Assembly (NCBI RefSeq): GCF_030272615.1
Contig: NC_081407.1
Coordinates: forward strand, 147,935,744 to 147,999,743
Direction of reading: 5' to 3'
Source: Cryptomeria japonica
Lineage: Eukaryota; Streptophyta; Pinopsida; Cupressales; Cupressaceae
Length of the DNA: 64,000 bases
In this document: one piece after another, positions 54,400 to 64,000 of the stretch
How the letters are laid out: every line of letters starts with the position of its first letter
Position numbering within the stretch: the first letter of the stretch is position 1
Notes under the pieces: model-generated
The model's input: the letters and a program-made list of their open reading frames with translations, nothing else
The model's database searches: none
Told to the model about the DNA's origin: nothing
Position numbers and translations under genes: made by a program

Positions 54400-55929
54400 T
54401 TGATTCAAACTTCTTCCGCTCATCATGGAATGTTACAAGATGCCTTGAAAGATTTGAATGTTCCTCCACCTAATACATCTATTAATATAGTGTCTTTGGT
54501 TAACTCTGTGATGAATCCTAAAGCTCAAATTGTGTTTACTCAAGATGAGTTGCCTACTAGTGAAATTCAACATCAATATGATCCCTTGATGATTGTGGTT
54601 ATCATAAATGACACTGCTATAAGACGAACACTAGTAGATAATGGTTCTGGCCTTAATGTGTGTAGCATTAATCTATTGCATAAGATGAATGTGGATACAT
54701 CCCTTATTGAGCCTGACTCTCATCCCATTCGAGGCTTTGATAATGTGGCTAAGTCTTCATTAGGTATTATCACCTTACCCATCACAGTGGGACCTGTTAC
54801 TTTGCCTACTCCTATCCATGTTATGTCAGGAAATCTAACATACAACTTGTTATTAGGGAGACCTTGGATTCACAGTATGCAAGCTGTCCCCTCTACATTG
54901 CATAGACAAGTTAAATTTATTTATAATAATAAGACATATACCTTGATAGGTGATACTAATTTTCAAGCTTGTTTGCAAACATCTACTTCTAAAGGGAGTT
55001 CTTCTAAGCCTTCCTCTTCTAGTGATGACTCGTTAAACAAGATACCTATGGATGGATCATCACCCTCTGATAATCAAAATTCTTTGGATGAGTCTGAAGT
55101 TTCTGAAGAAGATTCTTCTCAACTTGAATCTACACATGAAAAGGCTTTTGATCCTGAGAAGGTTCTCATAGAAGACAATTGGGGATCTCTTGATTTTAAT
55201 CCCACCTTTGTAGGTGAGTATAGGGTCCCTCCTAGAGAGCTTAAAGTTAAAAAGAAGGAAGAAACTAGAGATCAATCAGTCTTACTTGAACCTATGAGCA
55301 ATAATTTTGTGGCCGCTTCTCAAACTTCTTCTCCTCACACCTCTAATTCTGAAGAATTTGATTCTTTGTCTTATAAAAAACCACCTTCTCTTTCTAAAAT
55401 GGCTAATCGTTATGGTCGTGGTTTTCATATTTTGGCTAAGAGTGGCTATAGTGGAAATGGTTGTGGCACAAATGAACAAGGAATTAAAGTTCCTTTAGAA
55501 CATAACATGCATGAATATTCATTTGGACTTGGATATAATCTTTCTAAGCCCACCAAAGCATCTAAAAGACCATCTCTCAATGTGAATTCTATATTTAGTA
55601 GTGATGATGATCTCACTTCAACTAAATCATCTTCTACTTCTATCAACTCTCATTCCTCTCATAAGGAAATCTTGGCGATGAACAAATCTCTTTATGAGTC
55701 CCCTCAAATTTCTAAATCCACTTATGAATCTTTATCTCCTATTCATCATAAAGTCCTTTCCTCCAAGGATAAGGCTCTAATAAATTACACTCATCTCTCT
55801 TCTAAGATTTCTCATAACTTTCTTTCTTCAATTATTATCATTTTATACATGTTTTTGATCTCACTTATAGTTGAGCATTTAGCATGTCATATTCAAATAC
55901 CTCATTCAATCTATCATGTCTTTAAATAA
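54400..55929 (+). CDS. NA2 ORF2: aspartic protease with G-patch-like end, 509 aa
   Basis: The frame is open from 54331, where DYDLIEQLKATPAKISLWDL (the Tat pre-protease block) precedes the first ATG at 54400, so the ATG is probably not the real start; readthrough or one polyprotein is likely. The active-site motif is RTLVDNGSGLNVCS (about residue 76) and LTYNLLLGRPWIHSMQAVPS follows (about 147). After a Ser-rich part, NRYGRGFHILAKSGYSGNGC (about 335) resembles a G-patch. The last 40 residues include a hydrophobic LSSIIIILYMFLISLIVEHL that could span a membrane. There is no RT. Confidence 0.8.
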   Translation: MIQTSSAHHGMLQDALKDLNVPPPNTSINIVSLVNSVMNPKAQIVFTQDELPTSEIQHQYDPLMIVVIINDTAIRRTLVDNGSGLNVCSINLLHKMNVDTSLIEPDSHPIRGFDNVAKSSLGIITLPITVGPVTLPTPIHVMSGNLTYNLLLGRPWIHSMQAVPSTLHRQVKFIYNNKTYTLIGDTNFQACLQTSTSKGSSSKPSSSSDDSLNKIPMDGSSPSDNQNSLDESEVSEEDSSQLESTHEKAFDPEKVLIEDNWGSLDFNPTFVGEYRVPPRELKVKKKEETRDQSVLLEPMSNNFVAASQTSSPHTSNSEEFDSLSYKKPPSLSKMANRYGRGFHILAKSGYSGNGCGTNEQGIKVPLEHNMHEYSFGLGYNLSKPTKASKRPSLNVNSIFSSDDDLTSTKSSSTSINSHSSHKEILAMNKSLYESPQISKSTYESLSPIHHKVLSSKDKALINYTHLSSKISHNFLSSIIIILYMFLISLIVEHLACHIQIPHSIYHVFK

Positions 55930-57707
55930 CATTAATGGCTATTATGTTGCTCATCATTATGTGACATTGGTAGCTCATTTACTGGGGGCTCATTGTCATT
56001 CATGATGGTACAATTTCAAGTGCAATCATATTTTTGAAGCAACATAATAGCCTAATTTTTCTATGTTATCTCTTGTTCCTATGGGGTAATAATGTGGAAA
56101 TATTGATCACCTTTTCTTTAGAATCCTCTTTTCCTAGATATGGGAGAAGATGTGTATTCTCTTTCTTATCCTACCCACTTCTTGTGAGGAGCATTTTACA
56201 TACACTAATGTCTTGCAATTTGCTTATGTCTAGATCTCTCCCTAGAAGATTGTGTAAGTCCTTCTCATTATCCTTATCCTTGGGAGGCAATGATCTTTTC
56301 TTATTTTTATCTAAGGATCCACTTTTTTCATGGATGGTGTGAACTTTATTACTTGATGTTATTCCTTGTATGCATTTGTTGTTGTTTGTTCAAGGATTCT
56401 CTCTTACAAGAGGTGTAAGTCCTTGACTACAACCTCTTTTGCACTTGGTAAAATACATCCATAATGAATTCACTCTCCCAATTGGGTTAAAAAGAGCGTC
56501 ATCCTTCATTGAGAATCACTTTCACCTCGCAAAAGAAGGAAGTATTGCATTCTTATTCTTTGCTTTGTCTTATTCTAAAAGGTGTTATATTTGTCTAAAA
56601 CAATTCCTCTCGGGGATAGGTGTCTTTTGTACAAAGATCTCTTCTCCTCTAAGGATCTCCTTTACACATACTACAAGATATCCCTTTTCAACTATCTTAT
56701 CCTTGCTTAAAACTCTCTTGCTTGGATCTATGACATTGTTGCATTTTTGGGGTATCTTCTTTTGTGATGAAGGTAGGTATCCTTGTTCTACTTTGCTTAT
56801 GACATAAACATTACACTTTTTGAGCAATGGGTCATTCTCGAAACCAGAGCATAGACTCTTAGAGCGAGATGTCTCCATTTTTCTTTTATGCAAGGTGATT
56901 ATTCTCAGAACCAGAGCACAGACTCTTAGAGCGAGATGTCACGCTTTTGTACTATACATATACAGGTTGTAGCATACTTGGGCATAGACTCCTATGAGGT
57001 GCTTCTAACCTCCCTTACACACACATGCACGAGGTTGAGTGGAACTAGCGGCATAAGGCTAGACTTTCTCACTCTCCTCCCTTACATGGATCACCTAGAC
57101 AGACTCTAGGGGCTAGTTTTCCATGTCCTTTTTCCCATGGATCACCTAGACAAGATCTAGGGGTGAGAAGTCCATGTTTTCTCTCTCACTATTCTTCTCA
57201 TGGATCACCAATGTGTGTATTCATGCTTTTTTTCCTTTCTTTTCTTCTCTTTGCATTTTGTTTCCATTTACATCCTTCATCTTGTGTTAGAGAACTCTCA
57301 AATCCTTACACTCTTTGTTGTGTTGGAATTGAGATTTGGTCCTCTTTCTTACCAAATGGTTCTCCATTAGTTTTTGATCTCATATCGAATCCTCTTGTGA
57401 GCATTTGTCATCAATATTCTTTAACAATTTGAAGTGGTAAACATGATACCCCGTTTCAACTCACTAAAATTAGCAAGCCGAAACAGGGGGGGCATATAGC
57501 TACCCTCAAATTTTCATCACCTTCCTTAGTAAGCATTAGGTGATTTTTGTGATCTAACGTGTGTTTTGTAGGGTGCGGTTCCTAACTGTGTACTGCAGAT
57601 ACCGCTGGCGGCTTCGTTCGACAGACTTATGGATATATCCTTTTTCAAATAATGTTTACTTTTCTGTACTTTAGCTTGCATATGCACGTAGTGTTCATAT
57701 GACCGCT
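55930..57707 (+). other. NA2 3' untranslated region
   Basis: No coding sequence is supported. It contains two short duplications: ACTCTTAGAGCGAGATGTC (56857 and 56921) and ATGGATCACCTAGACA (57087 and 57137). The remainder is unremarkable, T-rich and C-rich. Confidence 0.65.
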
Positions 57708-57722
57708 AAAGTGGGGGCTAAA
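57708..57722 (+). promoter_or_regulatory. NA2 polypurine tract
   Basis: AAAGTGGGGGCTAAA directly precedes the 3' LTR and is identical to the NA1 tract. Confidence 0.88.
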
Positions 57723-59390
57723 TGTAGCATTGTAAATTGTACGCACTTGCTAGGGTGGTACAATTTCACACCTAGTTTAGCACCCGCCTTGGCACATTTT
57801 GCATTTTGCATTGCATTTCCCCTTTAGCACTTAATTAATTAAATTAATTAGGTCTAGGGTTCTATTTTATCATCTCCCATATCATAAAGTTGGGCCCTTT
57901 TCATTAAAGCGTGCCCCTTTCATTTTATTTCTCTAATACATCATTTAATCAAAAACCCTAATTAGGTCCTATTTTGAACTTGGAGGCTTGATTTTGGGGG
58001 TCAAAACATCTCGAAATTAGCTGTAACTTCGGGATTCGCTCTAAAATCATCATATCCGACGGCCCTGAAAATTTGGTGAAAAGTTGTCAGGACCATGGCG
58101 CCCGGAGTGCACATGGTCCCAGACATTTTTCCCAAAATTTTAGGAGCGCAATCCAATCATAAAATAAAGCTTAACCCCAAGAAATTGGTGGGATATTCAA
58201 TCTCTAGGTCGGCCAAAAGTTGAAATTAAGACCTAGGGTTTCATATATAAGAGCTCTCTTTCTTCATTTGAAGGGATCCATACAAATTTTGGTTTTCAAG
58301 GGACCTTCTATGCAGTGAAAGAGTAGATCTTTGGAGATTTCAACAACATTCAACATCCATCCATCAAGCATTCATCAATTTCATTCATCCATTTAGGGCT
58401 TTGAAGACATTGAAGAGCAATAGGGGATCACCGACTGAAGATTGGCTTGTACCCCACCCTTGGGGTTGGGTATGATTTCATGTTGTTTTCATGTCTTTGC
58501 ATAAGCTTCATCATATCATTTGTATTCATGCTTTAGATCACTTTGTATCTTGATTTGGAGCATTTACATTATCATTTGCAAGCAATTAGGGTTTACTTTC
58601 TAGGTTGCTCTAGTTTGCTTACTTGCATTTTAGGATCTTGCACACACACAAGATCTGCACACACACTACTTTTACAATACAACTTGGCTATTCGTGGAGG
58701 TGGAAATCACCAAAGTGGGGGTTTGACTAAGGCAAAACCCTATATAGCCACCCACCATACCTTTTCAGATATAAGTGCAGGTTTCGGGATTCGGACGATG
58801 CTGCAAGTTGCAGATCCGACGGAAGCAGACGGAGACTGAACAACACACCAAATTTCAGAGAAAAAGATCAGGAAAGGGGCATGGGGTGCCCTGGTCCTAC
58901 CAGGACAGGGGCATTGGGTACCCTGGTCCTTGGGACAGGGGCGCTGGGCGCGTTGGTCCCTCTGTCAGACAACAGTTTCAGCATTTTTCTGACAGCTTTT
59001 CAGGTTGCAAAACAACAGTTTCAGGTGCAGAATCAGGACAGTGGCGCCCGCGCCCCCGTCCCAAACATTTTCACTCAGATTTTAACCCCAGGTGCACATC
59101 TGCATTCTTCTTTTATCCTTGTGTTTACAGCTTTTCATCACTTAATCTCAATCTTGCAATCTTGTTACTAGTTCATACTTGCACTCTAGGGCTAGTAGTT
59201 GAACTTGCATCATTCTATCTATCATTTGCAACAAAGGAATAGAAATCCTAATAGGTAGCCCATGGCTCTCTCTTCCACAAAAAGAAGTAGCCAATTATGT
59301 GATACCTCTAGGCTCTTTCGTATTCCACAAGTGTGTGATTGAAAGTGAGATTAGGGCATGTTTGCTTAGTGTCACTTTGTCCCCCACACA
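57723..59390 (+). repeat. NA2 3' LTR (1668 bp)
   Basis: It aligns with 50741-52376 over its length and carries the long palindrome at 58063-58145. It is 32 bp longer, mainly because the GGCGC hairpin minisatellite has an extra unit (58877-58960). By eye LTR divergence is a few percent. Confidence 0.93.
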
Positions 59391-61273
59391 CAATCCATGG
59401 CTTGTCCCGTGAGACTTCGTGCAAATAATTGCATTAAATACGTCTCTTCATAGCTTACTTCAGTACATGCCGCAAAAAATGCTTGAATGTGATCTTTTGG
59501 ATTGCCATTCCCTTTATATTTCTCAAAATTAGGTGCCTCAAAATGCTTAGGGAATGGAGGCATGTATACACTCTTGTCAAAAGGATTGGGACATAAATCT
59601 TGATCTGTATACAACTTCTTTGTTCCTTTAGTTTCTAATGCGTCAACTTTTCATTGCAACTTCTCAAGTTGCTGCGCAATTGTATCAGATTGTGGAGGTC
59701 CATCATTAATCCCGGTTGGTATTCTTTGTCGATACATCGCATTTCTGATCGGTTGTTGATACTCTGAAATGGTCGTTTTTGGTGTCTCCGGCATATAAAG
59801 TTCTTGGTACATCTCTTGTTGTTGTGGTTGTGCTATGCCTTGATACCGACTTTGTTGCTGTGCTTCTTGGAGCCTAGGTTGATATTGCAATTGAGTAGGT
59901 TGTTGATATTGCATAGGCGCCAATTGCGGTTGTGAAGTAGGATAGCTTGTTTTCCTTGGCACATATTGAGGCACATGTTGTTGATGCTGACGAATCAAAA
60001 TTTGTTGACTATGTGCCAATTGTTGTCGTGGTGTATATCCCATCATTTGTAAAAAACTTTGTTTAGGTGGTTTTTGTTGCTTCTCCTTAGGATGGGGTAT
60101 AGCACTTGCATTAACTTGTTGTGTTGTTTGTCTAATCCATCATGATGGTTGCAAGTTTGCATTAACTTGTAATGGTGTCGAAGGCGCTGCAATTTGTTGT
60201 CGAATGCAAAATTGTTGTTGTTGCACATTACTTGTTTGCACATTCAATTGTACCTTTTGCGTATTACTCAATTGTTGCAACAATTGTTGTTGATGCAAAC
60301 CACTATCCATAGCTCTTTGTGTTGCCATTATCGAAGGATTTGTTGCAATAGTGTTTGGCAAAGATATTGAACTTAACGGGACATAAGAACTTTGTTGCAT
60401 CATGGAATTATTTTGGACATTGGTGATATCAAGCATTCCAGTTGTGAAGCTTTCCTGCATCTTAGATTTTGATCCAATTTTATGCATGTAAGGAACCACT
60501 TCTTGTTGAGAGATAGTTGTCAATATTGGTGTGGTCTTCATTTGATCTTGTGTTACAGGTGTTGTATTGAATAGTGGATTATTTATTGTCTCAAATGGTG
60601 ACTTCTGAGGAATGGTCACTGTCAATGCCTTTGAAGCACGTTTACTCATCAATGTAGGTTGAGTTGCTTGTCGTGTATTTTCTTCATTTGGATGCAGAGA
60701 GAAACTTAACAACTCACCGCTTTGTTGTTCTTGCACATTGATTTGGTCACTTGAAGAGGTCACATTACTCATCATGTTAAGATACTTTTGTGGAAACATC
60801 TTAAAGACCTTGTTCAAGAACTTATCCATCTTTTTTGTTATCTTTGGATCTTGAAGGAACATGTCAACATCATCAGAAGCATCAGAATCGGATGAAGAAT
60901 CTGGTTGGACATTTGGATTCATTTCTTTTTGAATGCCTTGATCTAAACCAAATCCTTGTGAAAGAGTTTGTTCTTCATATAATGTTTGAGTTTGAATGTC
61001 ATGTTGCAAGTTTGGTTGATTCCAATTGAAAGGTGCACTTCCTCTGGGAGTTGGTGGGACACTCCCATGTCCTGGTTTCATAGGTACAAACACTAGTTCA
61101 TATAATGGAGGTGGTCCAAGTTGAACCATTCCATATGGTGGTAGAGATGTGTTTGATGAACCTTCGATTTGCACTATTTGACTAGTTTGAAACTGCGAAT
61201 TTGCTATGTTGTCCATGGGTTGATACATTGGTTCACCCATCTTTTTAGATTTTGATCTTGTCTCAACAGGCAT
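59391..61273 (-). pseudogene. gag: T2 Gag, N-terminal half
   Basis: It starts MPVETRSKSKKMGEPMYQP at 61273. A long Gln/Ser/Pro-rich N-terminal region (IAQPQQQEMYQELYMP near 59830) leads into the gag core: DLCPNPFDKSVYMPPFPKHF (about 59590), PKDHIQAFFAACTEVSYEET and ARSLTGQAMD, where NA2 interrupts it at 59391. Stops occur near 60137 and 59648, and a frame change near 60140-60050. Confidence 0.87.
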
Positions 61274-62154
61274 GTCACTTATGTAAAATGTAATTTTTTT
61301 TGGAATTTTTCAAGGATAATGTATGATATGCAACTAAATGCAAACTAGATAGACAAGCATGCAATCTATGTTTTTGGTTGTTTTTGAAGATTTTGACAAA
61401 CTTATGAATGCAAATCTAAGAGAGGACCCTTGGGAAATTGGAATGATGTCTAGACCTCAAAGGACAAAAAGGATTAAGTGACAAAGGACAAGATGACAAT
61501 GTCTCCCCTATATGCTTGGATACTAAGCTAGGTTTGATGAAATGACATGGATGACAAAAGGACAAAAGATTTGATAAGGTCTACACTTCCTAACAATAAC
61601 TTAGGGTTTATCAAAGATTTGGATTACTCAAGTATGACAAAACCTAGTTTTAACACTATATGCAAAGGGGCGATTGCTATGCAAATGACCTTAATATGAT
61701 ATGATAATAACCTAAAACTTAATGAAGAGACTTAGGGTATGCAAAGTATGATAATGGTATTACTCTAATGCAAGAGGACACATGCAAATGGATGACTCTT
61801 ATTGATATGCAAAGGAGTATGACCTAGATGGAACCTAACCTTGGTAATTGACAATGACTTTGCAAAATCCAAACCTAGGATGAACCTAAATCTAAGTGAC
61901 ATGAATGTTGAGACAAGATTTTGAAAAATGTTTGACAACCATGTTTGAAGGTGTTTTGAACTTTGTTGGATGAAATGCTCTTATGTTTAACCTTGTTTTG
62001 AATCAATTTGTCTTGCTTTTGAAATGAGATGCAATTCAACTTTTGACAAGTAAAGAAGACAAGATATTTTAACATAGACTCAAGACAATCATGCTCATTC
62101 CCACATTTCTTATGGTAGGCAAGGACATTAGGTACTTGAGAGGTAGACTTGTTA

Positions 62155-62300
62155 TGGGATTCAAGGAGAATACATAGATGCTTGACCCCACGGGCTCCCC
62201 TCCACGGCACTCACTTCTCAGGGCAGCCAAGCATCAGTCCCCATGGAAATCTCCCCATGGCGAACTTAGTATCTCTTCCAAGTATCCGAACTTGTCCTTC
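62155..62300 (-). promoter_or_regulatory. Conserved leader block, T2 copy
   Basis: It matches 12385-12510 of T1 closely: GATGCTTGACC, CACGGCACTCACTTCTC, CAGCCAAGCATCAGTCCCC and CTCCCCATGGCGAACTT. The GATGCTTG/CAAGCATC inverted pair is retained. Flanking leader sequence is much more diverged. Confidence 0.55.
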
Positions 62301-63104
62301 TCAAGCAACTAGAAGGGTTTTTGGCCTTTAAAAACAAGGTGTTTAGTAAGGATTTCTATTAAGCGTTACTCCTTGATGTCACGCAAGCGTGATTGAGACA
62401 TTAAGCCCATCAAGATACCAAACAAATATAGTCACGCAAGCACAATTTAGACCGTGAGGCCCTACTTAGATGTTGATATGAGAAAGAGTTCAAGGGTCAT
62501 CACTTCCCAAGTAACTGCAATTCCCATGTAACCCTTCCTTCAAAGCTTTCGCTCATCAGGTATTTTTTTTATAGTGAGTTAGAATGCCAAGGTATTCTAG
62601 CCGTACTCACTTTGGGTCGTTCCCTTCTCATGATTATCACTTGCTTGCAAAAGCAAATGGTTGGGAAGGCAGGCCCTCTAAAGGTGACAAACAATCAAAG
62701 ACATGAGCATGGTATTGAAGATCTGGATTTCTGATCACCCTAAGAAGGATGAGAGCATGCTCTCCTACTCCAATGTCAAACTCAACAATCAAATCAAGCA
62801 TAGATTCATTCCATCCTATTTAGAAATCACTAGGTGCCTAAAAAAATAATTGCAAACACAAGGTTTAGTTGTTTCTCCAAGGCAACCTGCAAAACCCAAG
62901 TTAGAAGTTTGAGGTGTTTATCCTTTGACTATCGATTCTGCATAAAACATGTTAGTAGTTTAATTTATTGTCTTTGCCATGCGTATGCCAAGATGTTGCA
63001 CAAATAATTAGTACCACAAACCAAAACACAGAAAACAAAATGCAAAAACAAGACAATTTTCAATTAAAACACTGCATTTTTACCTCTGTTCTGTACTTTA
63101 CATA

Positions 63105-63225
63105 GGCATAGAAGTCATGACATAGGCGCAGAAGTCATGACACAGGCGCAACATGTCTTTAGTACAGGTGCAAGTTGCTTGACATAGGCGTAGGTTGTCT
63201 CACACAGGCGCAGAAGTCTCCAGAA
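63105..63225 (-). repeat. CACAGGCGCAG motif array in T2 leader
   Basis: About six copies of ACATAGGCGCAG or ACACAGGCGCAG are spaced about 18-25 bp apart near the primer site. It is the T2 counterpart of the ACACAGACGCG arrays of T1. Confidence 0.75.
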
Positions 63226-63315
63226 AGCCCTGCACTGCCCTGTTTTGGGGTTTTTTGGCCTGCAAATCAACTCATAAGCACTCAAAAACATAGTTAAGGG
63301 GTTAGATGGTTAGTG

Positions 63316-63333
63316 TTCATGTCGGGTTCACCA
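63316..63333 (-). promoter_or_regulatory. T2 primer binding site
   Basis: On the minus strand TGGTGAACCCGACATGAA starts five bases after the LTR end. Confidence 0.78.
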
Positions 63334-63338
63334 ATTAA

Positions 63339-64000
63339 TGTACATTAGGAAATAGGAAATCATCACAAGCAATATAAACATACTAATCAATAGCTTAATC
63401 ACGAAAGCACAATTGCAATGATCTATCCTAAACACATTCAATAGAGACATAAAGATAAAACATTCAAAAAGATTATGCAAACCAGAGGTAAATCCAAGTG
63501 CTTTCTTCATTCGGCTCCATTGTTCTTCTTTCCTCTTCAAATAGTTTGGTTGTGGATCTCACCTACAAGTGCACATACATGATTGAAAGCAAGTAGGTAA
63601 GAAAATTGCTCAAAAGTACTCGAAGCGTGATTGATTAGAAATTCGATAATCTGATTAGGGGGTTTGATTGAAGAAATTCATCCAATTTATAGAAGAATTG
63701 GAGAGATGACAAGATTAGCATGATTCAATTCAAATGGAAATTGCAAATCAATTATGTCAATTATGACAAATTATGACAAATTGACATGTCATTTCCATGA
63801 ATTTAGGAGAGAAATAGGAGGAATTTGAAATTAGGAATTAGAAAATTAAGAAATTAGAGAATTAAGAATTTAGGAATTAAGAAATTGATGAAAATTAGAA
63901 ATTAGGTAAATTAATTAATAATTTGTCATTTATTAATTAATTCACAAAAAGAGGAATAATTAGCCAATTAAATAAACATTTAATTGTGACAAGAAGACTT
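63339..64000 (-). repeat. T2 5' LTR, truncated by the window edge
   Basis: It aligns with 38422 onward. It lacks about 99 bp that in the 3' LTR lie between repeated AATTATGACAAATTATG stretches (about 38846-38945), consistent with slippage or unequal pairing. The rest lies outside the window. Confidence 0.9.

Larger units (their letters stand above)
50741..59390 (+). mobile_element. NA2: non-autonomous LTR element nested in T2 gag
   Basis: This 8650-bp element has LTRs at 50741-52376 and 57723-59390, a primer site, a polypurine tract and a perfect 5-bp duplication CAATC (50736-50740 and 59391-59395). Removing it rejoins the T2 gag codons for AMDWYSH. It encodes two adjacent ORFs in one frame with protease and G-patch-like parts but no recognisable Gag core, RT, RNase H or integrase. 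Confidence 0.93.
61274..63315 (-). other. T2 leader between primer site and gag
   Basis: This 2-kb region has no credible gene. It is rich in ATGACAAAGGACAA-type sequence on the plus strand. It carries the block conserved with T1 (62155-62300), a second shared block (62600-62690), and a short CACAGGCGCAG array (63105-63225). Confidence 0.75.
38422..64000 (-). mobile_element. T2: Tat/Ogre-like Ty3/gypsy element with nested NA2, right edge cut
   Basis: It has a 3' LTR at 38422-39943, polypurine tract, antisense PMD gene, pol (44411-49600), gag split by NA2 (49622-50740 and 59391-61273), leader, primer site (63316-63333) and the first 662 bp of the 5' LTR (63339 to the edge). The insertion into copia C pol at 38421/38422 suggests CTTTC as the target duplication; the other copy is not in the window. 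By eye about nine substitutions separate the LTRs over the shared 660 bp. Confidence 0.92.

Noticed and set aside
1-64000. Host genes, tRNA or rRNA genes, DNA transposons with terminal inverted repeats
   Set aside because: I looked for these throughout and saw none I could support; all recognisable coding sequence belongs to LTR elements.

Overview
The window looks like intergenic DNA from a plant with a large, repeat-rich nuclear genome. A conifer or other gymnosperm is my best guess, but that is inference: no host gene, rRNA or tRNA is visible that would fix the species. Essentially everything that can be recognised is LTR retrotransposon sequence in nested insertions, much of it broken by stops and frameshifts.

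Layout, left to right. (1) 1-14429: a Ty3/gypsy element of the Tat/Ogre-like type on the minus strand (T1); its 3' LTR lies left of the window. (2) 14430-15942: 5' LTR and coiled-coil gag of a minus-strand Ty1/copia element (copia A), cut by T1. (3) 15943-16319 and 23396-25723: old unidentified coding-like sequence, split by a decayed plus-strand copia element (copia B, 16320-23395). (4) 25724-26246 and 34198-38421: 3' LTR and pol of a minus-strand copia element (copia C), whose LTR is split by NA1 (26247-34197), a gag-protease element without reverse transcriptase, flanked by CATAT target duplications. (5) 38422-64000: a second minus-strand Tat-like element (T2), inserted in copia C pol and running off the right edge. 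Its gag is split by NA2 (50741-59390), a plus-strand element without reverse transcriptase, flanked by CAATC target duplications. The right half is therefore a three-level nest: copia C, then T2, then NA2.

The most interesting content is in T1 and T2. Each carries, between pol and the 3' LTR and on the opposite strand, a gene for a plant mobile domain (PMD) protein. Each has its own TATA-like box, a short first exon, a phase-0 intron, and a long second exon encoding the PMD core, an acidic or Gln/Pro-rich linker and a coiled coil. Both copies are now broken. T2 has a Tat-type pol: protease, a G-patch-like segment, RT, RNase H, a second RNase H and an integrase with a GPY-like end. T1 has lost the second RNase H and the integrase zinc-binding histidines in an in-frame deletion.

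NA1 and NA2 lack RT and integrase but share an identical polypurine tract, TGTAGCAT LTR starts and a T2-like primer site, which suggests mobilisation in trans by Tat-like partners. They also share a recurrent GC-centred palindrome of about 80 bp and a 30-bp hairpin minisatellite, which I found the most unusual non-coding structures here.
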